Below are positions 43,858 to 52,574 of a stretch of 64,000 nt of DNA, piece by piece. Position numbers and translations under genes: made by a program. This DNA comes from Flagellimonas zhangzhouensis. GTDB taxonomy: Bacteria > Bacteroidota > Bacteroidia > Flavobacteriales > Flavobacteriaceae. The stretch is from the NCBI RefSeq assembly GCF_900102925.1, contig NZ_FNKI01000002.1, positions 682,001 through 746,000 on the forward strand, read 5' to 3'. Within the stretch, counting starts at the first letter, position 1, and every line of letters starts with the position of its first letter. The notes under the pieces were generated by a model. The model was not told the origin of the DNA. It made no database searches and worked only from the letters and a program-made list of their open reading frames with translations.

Positions 43858-44334
43858 CTATTTGCTTAACAAAAGTTCCATTTTAATGTCACTTCTGGCA
43901 TATGGAGATTTGATGCCAAAAACTTCTTGAAACCCTAATTTTTTGTACAATGAAATGGCAGGAGCCAAAACGCGGTTACTTTCCAGAAAAATAGCAGTCG
44001 CTCCCATTTCTTTTGCCTTTTCAATAATGTGTTGGCCCAATAATTTTCCAATGCCCTTGCCCTGAGCTTTGGGAGAAACGCCCATTTTCACCAACTCAAG
44101 ATCATAACCCTCGTATGAACAGGGGACAAGAGCACAAACACCTACGGGTTCATAGTTCAAAAGGGCCACGGCAATGTACCCACCTTTATCCAAAATGTAT
44201 TCCTTGGGATGGTCCAAAGATTTATAATCCATTTCCTCCATCACAAAGTATTTGGTGATCCATTCTTCATTGAGCGTCTTAAAAGCAGTAGCATAAGTAT
44301 CGGAATAGGGGAGAATGGTGATTTCTTGCGTCAT
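43858..44334 (-). CDS. GNAT-family N-acetyltransferase
   Basis: 158 aa. The acetyl-CoA-binding motif A is KMGVSPKAQGKGIGKLLGQHII, followed by ATAIFLESNRVLAPAISLYKKLGF, which is typical of small-molecule or protein GNATs. The substrate is unknown. Monocistronic, with a 273-bp AT-rich gap upstream in which the only structure seen is a short TCTGGC/GCCAGA hairpin at 44566-44580. Confidence 0.85.
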   Translation of the reverse strand: MTQEITILPYSDTYATAFKTLNEEWITKYFVMEEMDYKSLDHPKEYILDKGGYIAVALLNYEPVGVCALVPCSYEGYDLELVKMGVSPKAQGKGIGKLLGQHIIEKAKEMGATAIFLESNRVLAPAISLYKKLGFQEVFGIKSPYARSDIKMELLLSK

Positions 44335-44607
44335 AAATGAGTTAACTAGCCTTTTCGCTTCAAAATTAGCATCTTATCATCAACTAATTCATGAACTGAA
44401 AACTATTTTTTGTCAATTGAAATTGAATATCCGTCAATCGTGTTGGTAGTTCAACGAATAAATTCGCTGATGACCGATAAAATATTTAATATTACCGTAT
44501 ATATTAGTCCTAAAACTCTTACAAGTCCCAAATCTTGCTAATGAGACCAAATAACCAAATACCATCTGGCCCTGCCAGAAAAGTGAACCTACAAATCCCA
44601 TTCGGCT

Positions 44608-46398
44608 ATGGAGATAAAACTACCCCCGCTTTTATATCTATCCCCTCATCTCCCAGTTAGGCAATATGTTATTGCCTTGTTTACTCTAGTTCTACTGAGC
44701 AATTCCCTTAATGCACAGGAGGGCAATCCCTATGTGAGTTACGATGTCCCATTCCAAAATTTGTTGAAATTCAATAGGTTTTTGATCAACCCCACCTTTT
44801 CTGCTGTACGAGAAGATAAATCGTATATCAATTTGTTCCACAGAAGTCAAAGTGCAGACTTTGAAAACAATGCCCAAAACTACTTTTTAAGTTATAGTGG
44901 TCGAATAAATGATATGGTCGGCCTTGGTTTTAGTTTGTACAACCAACAAGAAGGTGTCATCTCCAATTTGGGAGTGATGGCCAATTATTCCCATGGTATC
45001 CGATTGGGAAAGGAAAGCAGTTTGACTTTTGGTGTCAACATTCCGTATTATGTGAGCAATTATGATGCAAGCAGGTCTACGGCATTGCAACAGGATGATC
45101 CGTTATTGAGTGATACACCTGAAAGCTCCATTATTTCCCTGCAACCTGGTATCAATTTGAGTTTGGGTAAGTTCGATGTAGGTGTTTTTGCCCAAAATTT
45201 GGTGGACTACAATATAAAATCTGGTAAGTCGCTCACCACTTTAGATCAGAAAACTTTTTCAGGACATTTACAGTACACCCATACCTTGGAAAATGGTCGA
45301 GGTATTTTTGAAGATGGTAGGTTAATGCCCTTGGCAAGAGCTCGTTTCAATGGTGCAGAGGACCCCATTTTTGGTGGAGGAGTTATTTTGGACCTACCAA
45401 AGCTAGGTTGGGTTCAAGGAGGGTACGACCAATTTTATGGCGTTTCTGCAGGTACTGGTTTTAATTTGAATAGAAGGTTGTCCTTTGGCTACAATTTTGA
45501 AAAAAATATCAGCAACAGCATTGCCAATCTTGGGGTGACCCATGAGATTTCAATTTCGTATTCCTTTGTGCCCAACATGTCCAAAAACGTTTTTATTGCT
45601 GAAGATGGAGAAGAAAAATTGAAAAGTAAATCAGCATCGGAAACTTCAGTGGCATCCACGGATGGCGAAACCGATAAAAACGGGAAGTCGGATGCTGAGA
45701 GTGTTGCTTCCGCATCTCTCAATGCAGATGAAAGAGCCTATTTGGAAGGTCGTATTTCACAATTACAGCAGGAGCAAGAAGATAGTTATGCCGTAATTGA
45801 CGAATTGTTATTTCGAATGGATTCCTTGGAACAAAGTAGGGAAGAGGATATGGAAAAACGATTTGAAATGGTGATGCGTTTGGTACAACGAAACAATGGC
45901 GACCAAATTCCAGATATTGAAGAGAATGCACAAAAATTGTATTTGGCTGATAAAGAGGATTTGGATTCTGTTTACAATTCTGTACAATTAAGATATAGTG
46001 TTGCCGAACAGTTAAATTCCAAAACGGCTCCCAAACACAAGGATTTAAAAACAAAAGGAACTTATCGAGGTGGAGCCTACAAGCCTATCGAGAAGTTTAT
46101 TAGCTTAAATGGAGTGGGACAAGGGCATTACATCGTGGCCAATGTGTTTAAAAATGAAACCTACCTAAAAAACTTTATGGAGGATTTAAAAAGCAAGGGG
46201 TTACAGGCCCAGTACTTTAAAAACCCAGAGAATGGATTAAATTATGTGTACTTGGCCAAATACGATGAAGATGATGCGGCCTATGATGCCTATAAATCCC
46301 AAATGAAAGGAAAATATACCGACAAGCTTTGGATCATGCATGTGGAAAATCCCAGATATTCCAATTGGGCCGATACCATTTTTCAGGATATCGAATAG
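44608..46398 (+). CDS. PorP/SprF-family type IX secretion protein with SPOR-like C-terminus
   Basis: 596 aa. A long N-terminus with a signal peptide (cut after LNAQ at 36-37), then the PorP/SprF outer-membrane barrel (about 40-320; LLKFNRFLINPTFSAVRED at its start). A Ser/Asp/Glu-rich linker (330-365), a coiled coil (about 370-430), and a C-terminal segment like a SPOR domain (about 500-590, GHYIVANVFKNETYLKNF...LQAQYF) follow. PorP/SprF proteins anchor large substrates of type IX secretion and gliding. Usually the gene follows a giant adhesin with a gliding-type C-terminal domain; none is next to it here, so it is an orphan copy. Confidence 0.88.
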   Translation: MEIKLPPLLYLSPHLPVRQYVIALFTLVLLSNSLNAQEGNPYVSYDVPFQNLLKFNRFLINPTFSAVREDKSYINLFHRSQSADFENNAQNYFLSYSGRINDMVGLGFSLYNQQEGVISNLGVMANYSHGIRLGKESSLTFGVNIPYYVSNYDASRSTALQQDDPLLSDTPESSIISLQPGINLSLGKFDVGVFAQNLVDYNIKSGKSLTTLDQKTFSGHLQYTHTLENGRGIFEDGRLMPLARARFNGAEDPIFGGGVILDLPKLGWVQGGYDQFYGVSAGTGFNLNRRLSFGYNFEKNISNSIANLGVTHEISISYSFVPNMSKNVFIAEDGEEKLKSKSASETSVASTDGETDKNGKSDAESVASASLNADERAYLEGRISQLQQEQEDSYAVIDELLFRMDSLEQSREEDMEKRFEMVMRLVQRNNGDQIPDIEENAQKLYLADKEDLDSVYNSVQLRYSVAEQLNSKTAPKHKDLKTKGTYRGGAYKPIEKFISLNGVGQGHYIVANVFKNETYLKNFMEDLKSKGLQAQYFKNPENGLNYVYLAKYDEDDAAYDAYKSQMKGKYTDKLWIMHVENPRYSNWADTIFQDIE

Positions 46399-46401
46399 CT
46401 T

Positions 46402-47013
46402 TTATTCGGAACGGTCTTTCATCTGTTGTGCAATGGCTTTACTGCCTGCATCCTTCTGTTCTTGAAGCTCCGAAATGATTGCTGTATGATCTTCCTTTCG
46501 GGTTTGAGATAGTTTGTAAGTGGCTTGAATATCTGTTATCTGAATTGAAAAACCCACAACTCCTTTAACCTGTCGCATGGTTTTGGGCGACATATCATCC
46601 AAAGAGATTGGATTTTTGGCAACCTGCTCATATTTATCTACCAATCGATACATGGACTGTAGCGTTTCTTCTTCGCTCAGTACTTTTAATGTACCATAGA
46701 CATGTACCGCGATATAATTCCAAGTTGGAACTTCTTCCTCTTTGTACCATGATGAGGAGACATAGGAGTGGGGACCATTAAAAATGCACAATACTTCTGC
46801 ATTTTCAGTAAAGTTTTTCCATTGCGGATTCGCTTTGGCAATATGTCCCACTAAAACATCATTTCCTTCATTGTCCGTTTCCAATTCCAAAGGAATGTGT
46901 GTGCCCCATGGTTTTTGGTCAACAATATTGATCAAAATGCCAAAGCTGTTCTGCTGAAGAAAATCTTTAACCTCTTCAAGGTTTTCATTTTTATAGTGAT
47001 TGGGAATGTACAT
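46402..47013 (-). CDS. PaiB-family FMN-binding protein
   Basis: 203 aa, the usual length. The PaiB pattern is clear: MYIPNHYK at the start, PWGTHIPLELE, GHIAKANPQWK, then WNYIAVHVYG and a C-terminal MRQVKGVVGFSIQI. The split-barrel flavin-reductase fold binds FMN. In Bacillus, PaiB was described as a negative regulator of sporulation and protease genes, but a redox or haem-linked role is equally likely. Its stop is 3 bp after the convergent PorP gene. Confidence 0.88.
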   Translation of the reverse strand: MYIPNHYKNENLEEVKDFLQQNSFGILINIVDQKPWGTHIPLELETDNEGNDVLVGHIAKANPQWKNFTENAEVLCIFNGPHSYVSSSWYKEEEVPTWNYIAVHVYGTLKVLSEEETLQSMYRLVDKYEQVAKNPISLDDMSPKTMRQVKGVVGFSIQITDIQATYKLSQTRKEDHTAIISELQEQKDAGSKAIAQQMKDRSE

Positions 47014-47114
47014 GGAGTAAGAAGTATACTTTTCAGTTAAGTAATTGAAGGTTTAAAGATATTAATTAAGATTTCAAGCTTGGAAAACAATATTGTACTT
47101 TGTTGTTAAAATAG

Positions 47115-47139
47115 AAAAGGCCCATAATTGGGCCTTTTT
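47115..47139. terminator. Bidirectional terminator hairpin
   Basis: AAAAGGCCC (47115-47123) and GGGCCTTTT (47130-47138) with a 6-nt loop. It probably ends the two-gene minus-strand unit that stops at 47158. Confidence 0.85.
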
Positions 47140-47157
47140 CATTTATTATAGAGTTGA

Positions 47158-47916
47158 TTAATTTGATACTTCTACCTTTCCATCAGAGCCACTGAGGTCT
47201 TTTCTAAAGACCCAGATCTCTTGCATGTCCCAACCTGTAGAATGCTCAAATTCCTTTAAAAATTGGGCGAAACTTCCAGCGCCATGCACTTCTTCATACC
47301 ATTCTGGGAATTTATCCTCTCTATCCATCCAAGAGGTGTTGTCAAAGAAATCCACCCAAACAAAATCCCCATCGCCCGTGTTGGCCAATTCATTAAAATA
47401 TACGCCCCATTGCTGGTTGGGATCTTTCGTCTTGAATACTTTGTAAACCTTATCCAAAACGGCCAAGAATTCTTGATACTTAAAACGTTCAATATCAAGC
47501 ATAAAAAGTGATAGGTTTTTTAATTCAAAATCCCTGGTAAAATTCGAATGTAACGGATTGTTTTTCCAATAGGTAAATTGCATATCGGGCATGGCATTGG
47601 CGGCAACATTGTTGTTCCAATCTTTGGTGTGGTCTTCGGAATAGTTGTTGGTTTCCTCCATTGCGGCCCAAGAGGTGGGTCCAAGGCTCCAAACATATTT
47701 ACCTGAGTTTTTGCCACTCGTTACCCAATACACGCTTACTTGTTGGTTGTCCTGAGTATGGAATTTTTTATTGTGTGCGGCCAGACCTGCTTCAAAAGCA
47801 TCTATTTTATCTGGTTGTGGTGTCATCATCACATTCATGAACATTGGAGGTTGCTGGTTTCCTTGTGCACTTAATATGAATGGAATCAATATAAATGTTA
47901 AGAGTATTTTTTTCAT
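47158..47916 (-). CDS. Secreted protein of unknown function
   Basis: 252 aa from the start at 47916, which begins a clean signal peptide (MKKILLTFILIPFILSAQ); the longer frame adds 8 residues. No family is recognised with certainty. The first half (FMNVMMTPQPDKIDAFEAGLAAHNKKFH) looks like a ferredoxin-like alpha/beta-barrel (ABM/EthD type), and the second half (ALEYQ-type helix, VWVDFFDNTSWMDRED) may be a second copy. It follows the NTF2-like lipoprotein gene closely, so the two are an operon. Confidence 0.6.
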   Translation of the reverse strand: MKKILLTFILIPFILSAQGNQQPPMFMNVMMTPQPDKIDAFEAGLAAHNKKFHTQDNQQVSVYWVTSGKNSGKYVWSLGPTSWAAMEETNNYSEDHTKDWNNNVAANAMPDMQFTYWKNNPLHSNFTRDFELKNLSLFMLDIERFKYQEFLAVLDKVYKVFKTKDPNQQWGVYFNELANTGDGDFVWVDFFDNTSWMDREDKFPEWYEEVHGAGSFAQFLKEFEHSTGWDMQEIWVFRKDLSGSDGKVEVSN

Positions 47917-47942
47917 TTCGTTTGTGATTTGTGTGTTCAATT

Positions 47943-48473
47943 TTATTCCATGGGCTCTGTTTCTTCTTCACCCATGTTGGCTTCTGCTTCTAATTTTTGA
48001 AGTGTCAACATTATTTCAGATGGATCCCAGTAGCCATATTCCCTCACAATTTTTCCATCAATAAATTGATAGGTTAAATGCACTGGAATTTCTACCGCTT
48101 GATCATTGGCGGCCAAGGTGCCTTGCCATTGTAGCCAGCAGTTCACCCAAGTTTCACCATCATCGGTAACCACCATTTCATATTCTTGATTGTCTTTAGC
48201 GAATCCTCGATTGGAATAATTAATGTCCGTGTTTCTGTGATAATCCATGGCCTCACTGGGCGACATGGGATTTTTATTGGTGTTGTAGTAGGTTTTTGAA
48301 GTGTCGGCGTACATGGCCGTATCAAAAAGTTTACTGTTGTAGTTGGCAATCAAGTTTTTCACTGTGTCAATTTCAGGGGAATCCTGAGTGTACCTTACGG
48401 GAGCGTTTTGGCAGCCACTGATTATAAGTGCAGCCACTGTGCAGAGCAGAATGATTTTTTTCATTGTCTTCAT
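47943..48473 (-). CDS. NTF2/SnoaL-like lipoprotein
   Basis: 176 aa (173 if Met4 is the start). Lipobox ISGC places the lipidated Cys at residue 21. The remainder (IDTVKNLIANYNSKLFDTAMYAD..., WLQWQGTLAANDQAVEIPVHLTYQFIDGKIVREYGYWDPSE) fits the cone-shaped NTF2-like fold of SnoaL proteins. The tail is acidic (EEETEPME). Its role is unknown. It is the first gene of a two-gene unit with the secreted protein downstream. Confidence 0.7.
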   Translation of the reverse strand: MKTMKKIILLCTVAALIISGCQNAPVRYTQDSPEIDTVKNLIANYNSKLFDTAMYADTSKTYYNTNKNPMSPSEAMDYHRNTDINYSNRGFAKDNQEYEMVVTDDGETWVNCWLQWQGTLAANDQAVEIPVHLTYQFIDGKIVREYGYWDPSEIMLTLQKLEAEANMGEEETEPME

Positions 48474-49032
48474 TTTTGTTGATTATATATTGGTTAACCA
48501 TACCTAAGAAAAGGTGCAGTTTTGGCAAATGAAAAAGGAATCAATCGGGGCAATCACCAAGACAATTTTTCATAGGATCAACATGAAAAATCTTTGGATG
48601 TGAAATTTGGGAGTACAACTTGCTATTTAACCACTTAAAAGAATTTATGGTGCAAGTAAGGTTCTATCCAATTAAATGGATAAAGTCGAAAATGTGCAGG
48701 GTGAAATCTATGTGAATTCGACTCTACTAAATATAATAAAAAACTGTGAATGAGGTACTTAAAATGTTAAATTAATTTGGTTCCTGTAAGAAATTAAAGT
48801 AGTCTGCAATCACTTTTCTTACAGTTTTAATGTCATTTTACCCAAATGGATCGAAAACATACTTCAAAGTCGTTGTTAGTTAGTCAACAATTTATGTAAC
48901 GGTAAACAACCTTACAATCCATCCCCTAATAATTACAGTTCGGTTATTCTTCTTTTTGAACATAACCCATTCGAATCATATTTGTGGCATCAATAATCAA
49001 CGCTAAAATACTAGCCAATAAAAACGACAGTC
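48474..49032. other. 559-bp gene-free region upstream of the TPR-kinase operon
   Basis: AT-rich. No coding region is supported; a 24-codon frame at 48529-48603 has no further evidence. A perfect 10-bp inverted repeat CTGTAAGAAA/TTTCTTACAG (48784-48793 with 48815-48824) is followed by TTTT and could be a terminator or a regulatory hairpin. A promoter lies at the right end. Confidence 0.6.
48956..48984 (+). promoter_or_regulatory. Promoter of the TPR-kinase-2TM operon
   Basis: TTG at 48956-48958 and CATATTTG at 48977-48984 (one mismatch to TAnnTTTG), 18 bp apart. The start codon is at 49033. Confidence 0.5.
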
Positions 49033-49653
49033 ATGAAAAAACTATTTGTATTACTAATGTGTTTGGGAACAACGGCAATATTTGCCCAAGATCGATACTC
49101 CAAGGGTATGGATAAAGCCTTTGAACTTTGGAAAGAGCAAAAGTTTGTGGATGCATCCAACCTGTTTGAGCGAATTGCAACTGCAGAACCAGATAATTGG
49201 TTACCGTATTATTATGTTTCCCAAATCAACACCGTGATTTCTTTTGGGGAGAAAGATGAAGAAAAATTGAGCAAGCAATTGGCCAAAGCAAAAGAGTTTA
49301 TCGATGTGGCCAACGCCATTTCACCGAACAATCCCGAAATACTCATTCAAGAAGCTTTGATCAATACAGCTTGGATAGCTTTTGATGGAGCAACATACGG
49401 GATGACCATGTCCATGAAAAACACCCAACTGTACCAAAAAGCAATGGAGTTGGCACCTAATAACCCAAGGGTTATATTTTCCAAAGCAGAATGGGATATG
49501 GGTTCGGCCAGGTACTTTGGAAAGGATACCGCACCCTACTGCAAAGATGTGGAAAAGGCCTTGGAACTTTTTGCTACCTTTAAATCCGATACTCCCTTTT
49601 ATCCAAGTTGGGGGAAAGAACGTGCTGAACAAGTATTGGCCAGCTGTAAATAA
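49033..49653 (+). CDS. Secreted tetratricopeptide-repeat protein
   Basis: 206 aa with a signal peptide (1-18, IFAQ). TPR-like helix pairs: MDKAFELWKEQKFVDASNLFERIATAEPDNW, a second around ANAISPNNPEILIQEA and a third at YQKAMELAPNNPRVIF. It is probably periplasmic. It ends 6 bp before the kinase gene, so it may be an accessory sensor for it. Confidence 0.85.
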   Translation: MKKLFVLLMCLGTTAIFAQDRYSKGMDKAFELWKEQKFVDASNLFERIATAEPDNWLPYYYVSQINTVISFGEKDEEKLSKQLAKAKEFIDVANAISPNNPEILIQEALINTAWIAFDGATYGMTMSMKNTQLYQKAMELAPNNPRVIFSKAEWDMGSARYFGKDTAPYCKDVEKALELFATFKSDTPFYPSWGKERAEQVLASCK

Positions 49654-49659
49654 GTCTAA

Positions 49660-50988
49660 ATGAAAACATTTTTTAAAGAGCTTATAAAGGCATTTTTAGT
49701 GGGGATCGCTATTTACGTAGTGTTCCTCATTATTTTCTATGTAAAGGGCTGGAACCTTACCATGAACGAACTTTTAACCGAGTTCTGGGAAAGCATGGTG
49801 TATTCTGTGGTCATTTACTTATGTAATGCTGTCATATTTATTGTATTGATGGGTAAATACAAAAAGCAGCTCTTCACAAAAAAGTATTTGCTTTATGGGA
49901 TTTTGGGCAATATTGGCGCATCCCTCATAGGTATTTTTATCGCTCGTGTAATTTCAAAAGTTTTCTTGGAGGGCATTGCTTTTACTGATTTTTTATTGCA
50001 AGAACATCCCCAATATTATGTGAGCGCGTTTTTGATTTCAATGGCGGTCACCGTTCTTTTTTATGCGGGATATTATTATAAATACTACAAAGAGAAACAG
50101 GTTAAGGAGCAAAAAATTATCGCTGGTTCTGCATCTGCCCGTTTTGATGCTTTAAAAAACCAGCTCGATCCCCATTTTTTGTTCAACAGCCTTAATGTAT
50201 TGACCAGTTTAATTGACGAAGACCCGCACCAGGCGCAAAACTTTACCACATCGCTTTCAAAAGTATATCGATATGTTTTGGAGCAAAAGAACAAGGATTT
50301 GGTTACTGTAGATGAAGAACTGAAGTTCGCCAGAACCTATGTTCGATTGCTAAAAATGCGTTTTGAGGACAGCATTATTTTCGAAATTCCTGAAAATTGT
50401 TCGCAGCCTGAGGCCAAAATAGTGCCACTTTCCCTTCAATTGCTTTTGGAAAATGCTGTAAAGCATAATGTGGTAACTTCCTCCCGACCATTGCATATTA
50501 AGGTGTATGAGGAAGGTTCCAATTTGGTGGTGAGCAATAACCTGCAAGAAAAACAGGTGGTGAAGAAGAGTAGTGGAGTTGGGTTGCAAAACATAAAGCA
50601 ACGCTATCAAATTTTGACCGACCGCGAAGTCATTATCAATAAAACATCCACCGATTTTAGTGTAACGTTGCCCATGCTTACCCAGCAATACTCCATTGTG
50701 GAAACCCAGGAAACACACATTGAAGAAAAACGCTACGCGAAGGCTAAGGAGCGTGTTAAGGGCATTAAGGACTTCTATGGTAATTTAATGGCTTATTGCA
50801 TCGTTATTCCATTTTTATGGTGGTTAAACTTTAGGACCACTGATTTTCTCTGGGCATTTTTTCCAACTTTAGGTTGGGGCTTTGGATTGTTGGCGCACGG
50901 AATGGAGGCATTCGGTTATAATCCTTTGTGGGGCAAAAGATGGGAGGAGCGCAAAATCCGCGAACTCATGGAAAAGGAAGACTTTTAA
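49660..50988 (+). CDS. LytS/YpdA-type histidine kinase with C-terminal 2TM domain
   Basis: 442 aa. Four membrane helices (about 10-28, 47-64, 78-100, 121-139), then the His_kinase domain with His172 (LDPHFLFNSLN), the N box (LLLENAVKHN) and a GVGLQNI G box. After about residue 360 there is a second membrane unit, the 2TM domain (RYAKAKERVKGIKDF, then two helices and NPLWGKRWEERKIRELM). Fusion of a kinase to the domain that also forms the four small downstream proteins suggests that they interact. Its partner regulator is probably the LytTR protein at 52575. Confidence 0.9.
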   Translation: MKTFFKELIKAFLVGIAIYVVFLIIFYVKGWNLTMNELLTEFWESMVYSVVIYLCNAVIFIVLMGKYKKQLFTKKYLLYGILGNIGASLIGIFIARVISKVFLEGIAFTDFLLQEHPQYYVSAFLISMAVTVLFYAGYYYKYYKEKQVKEQKIIAGSASARFDALKNQLDPHFLFNSLNVLTSLIDEDPHQAQNFTTSLSKVYRYVLEQKNKDLVTVDEELKFARTYVRLLKMRFEDSIIFEIPENCSQPEAKIVPLSLQLLLENAVKHNVVTSSRPLHIKVYEEGSNLVVSNNLQEKQVVKKSSGVGLQNIKQRYQILTDREVIINKTSTDFSVTLPMLTQQYSIVETQETHIEEKRYAKAKERVKGIKDFYGNLMAYCIVIPFLWWLNFRTTDFLWAFFPTLGWGFGLLAHGMEAFGYNPLWGKRWEERKIRELMEKEDF

Positions 50989-50991
50989 ATT

Positions 50992-51075
50992 CAGTTATCA
51001 GTTATCAGTTATCAGTTATCAGTTATCAGTTATCAGCTATCAGCTATCAGCTATCAGTTATCGGTTGTCAGTTGT
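50992..51075. repeat. Heptamer tandem repeat, CAGTTAT family x12
   Basis: Six CAGTTAT (50992-51033), three CAGCTAT (51034-51054), then CAGTTAT, CGGTTGT and CAGTTGT. It starts 3 bp after the kinase stop codon, inside the operon. Confidence 0.95.
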
Positions 51076-51095
51076 CAGAATTCTGACTTCATTTA

Positions 51096-51123
51096 CCTTC
51101 AACCTTCAACCTTCAACCCTCAA
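51096..51123. repeat. Heptamer tandem repeat, CCTTCAA x4
   Basis: Three CCTTCAA and one CCCTCAA in exact 7-bp steps, 20 bp after the CAGTTAT array. Confidence 0.9.
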
Positions 51124-51240
51124 CCCATCCACCTTTCAACAACTCATCCATCAAAATCAACAGTTCGCGAATCTACTTTTCATTTCTTGCCAGCATCTGT
51201 CGACATTTGGATTATAATTAAAATCTAAAAACGAACAGTC

Positions 51241-51519
51241 ATGGAAAACTTTAACAACAACCGATACGAAAGAGCCAAAGAACGTGTAGAATGCATGAAA
51301 TCTTTTTACATGAACTTGACAGCCTATGTGCTAGTGATTTCTCTTTTGGCTTTTATCAACTATAGAACTACAAGCTTTGCTTGGGTACTGTTCCCAGCTT
51401 TGGGATGGGGAATGGGACTTATTGGACATTGGATGTCAGCATTTGGTAACAATCCAATTTTAGGTAAGGATTGGGAGCGTAGAAAAATCGAAGAATTAAT
51501 GAACAACAAAGAATTTTAA
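51241..51519 (+). CDS. 2TM-domain protein, first of four
   Basis: 92 aa, essentially a free-standing 2TM domain: RYERAKERVECMKSFY amphipathic start, two membrane helices (about 25-43 and 48-68), then GKDWERRKIEELM. It is the copy closest to the C-terminus of the upstream kinase. Function unknown; expected in the inner membrane with both ends in the cytoplasm. Confidence 0.85.
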   Translation: MENFNNNRYERAKERVECMKSFYMNLTAYVLVISLLAFINYRTTSFAWVLFPALGWGMGLIGHWMSAFGNNPILGKDWERRKIEELMNNKEF

Positions 51520-51563
51520 TAATGAGTATTTTTAACTACTCCGCACAACCATTACACCGCACC

Positions 51564-51866
51564 ATGGAAAATTTTGATAAAGAAAGCAAGTACTTAAGAG
51601 CCAAAGAAAGAGTGGGCGAGCTTAAAAAATTCTACGGAAATTTAACCTCCTATGTCTTGGTAATTTCAGGTTTGGCAGCCATTAATTATTACAGCAACCA
51701 ATTTGATTATATGTGGTTTTTATGGGCCGCATTTGGTTGGGGCATCGGTTTATTTTTTCACGCGTTGCGCACCTTCGATCTTATACCGTTTTTTGGAAAA
51801 CAATGGGAAAATCGAAAAATCAGGGAATTTATGGATGAGGATGAGAGTAACAATAAATGGAAATAA
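51564..51866 (+). CDS. 2TM-domain protein, second of four
   Basis: 100 aa from ATG 51564; a start at 51522 adds 14 residues that do not match its paralogues. It has the same plan: KYLRAKERVGELKKFYGNL, two membrane helices separated by FDYMWF, then GKQWENRKIREFMDED. The last 10 bases overlap a possible start of the third copy. Confidence 0.85.
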   Translation: MENFDKESKYLRAKERVGELKKFYGNLTSYVLVISGLAAINYYSNQFDYMWFLWAAFGWGIGLFFHALRTFDLIPFFGKQWENRKIREFMDEDESNNKWK

Positions 51867-51868
51867 TC

Positions 51869-52174
51869 ATGGAAGAGTCTAAAAACACAAAATATCAAAG
51901 AGCTAAAAAGCGCGTGGAAGAAATCAAAGGGTTTTATATCCATGCAGCTGTATATACTGTGATCAATGCTTTTATTTTACTCAATATTTACCTGCAAACG
52001 GATAATTTTTGGAAATGGCCCCACTTTATCACCTTATTTGCTTGGGGAATTGGTTTGTTCTTTCATGGATCCAAAGTTTTCGGGTTCAACCCTTTTTTAA
52101 GCAAGGATTGGGAAGAAAAGCAAATCCAAAAGTTTATGGAAGAGGATAAAGAAGAAATGAAAAAGTACAAATAA
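51869..52174 (+). CDS. 2TM-domain protein, third of four
   Basis: 101 aa from ATG 51869, chosen because the sequence then begins MEESKNTKYQRAKKRV like its paralogues; an in-frame ATG at 51857 is also possible and would overlap the previous gene. It has two membrane helices, then NPFLSKDWEEKQIQKFMEED. Confidence 0.85.
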   Translation: MEESKNTKYQRAKKRVEEIKGFYIHAAVYTVINAFILLNIYLQTDNFWKWPHFITLFAWGIGLFFHGSKVFGFNPFLSKDWEEKQIQKFMEEDKEEMKKYK

Positions 52175-52175
52175 G

Positions 52176-52499
52176 ATGAATACTAAAAACAAGAATCTAG
52201 AAGCAGCCAAAAAGCGAGTAAAAGAACTTCAAGGCTATTATAGGCATATTTTAATATTTGTACTGGTCAATGGTTTTTTATTGCTTTTACAGAGCGGTGT
52301 GCTTTTTAAAGTATTGCCAGATTGGTTTCCCACCGAGACCTATTATTATGATTGGGTCAATAGCAATATTCTTTTTTGGGGTTTGATATTGGTTGTGCAT
52401 ACCTTGTTGGTTTTTCGTCATAAATTTCCATTTTTGAAGAAGTGGGAGGAAAGACAGATTCAAAAATATATGCAAGAGGATGAGGAGAAGTGGAGATGA
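52176..52499 (+). CDS. 2TM-domain protein, fourth of four
   Basis: 107 aa, the most divergent copy: KNLEAAKKRVKELQGYYRH, a first helix (HILIFVLVNGFLLLLQ), a longer loop with DWFPTETYYYDW, a second helix, then LKKWEERQIQKYMQEDEEKW. It starts 1 bp after the third copy, so it is translated with it. Confidence 0.85.
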   Translation: MNTKNKNLEAAKKRVKELQGYYRHILIFVLVNGFLLLLQSGVLFKVLPDWFPTETYYYDWVNSNILFWGLILVVHTLLVFRHKFPFLKKWEERQIQKYMQEDEEKWR

Positions 52500-52574
52500 A
52501 AAGGTCTTGTTTGGAGAAAAATAGCATACCAACTTTTAATATAAAATCAACCAAAAACACTTAATCAAAAACCT

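Noticed and set aside
50992..51123. CRISPR-like short repeats
   Set aside because: The units are 7 bp and directly joined with no spacers, and there are no cas genes; these are simple tandem repeats.
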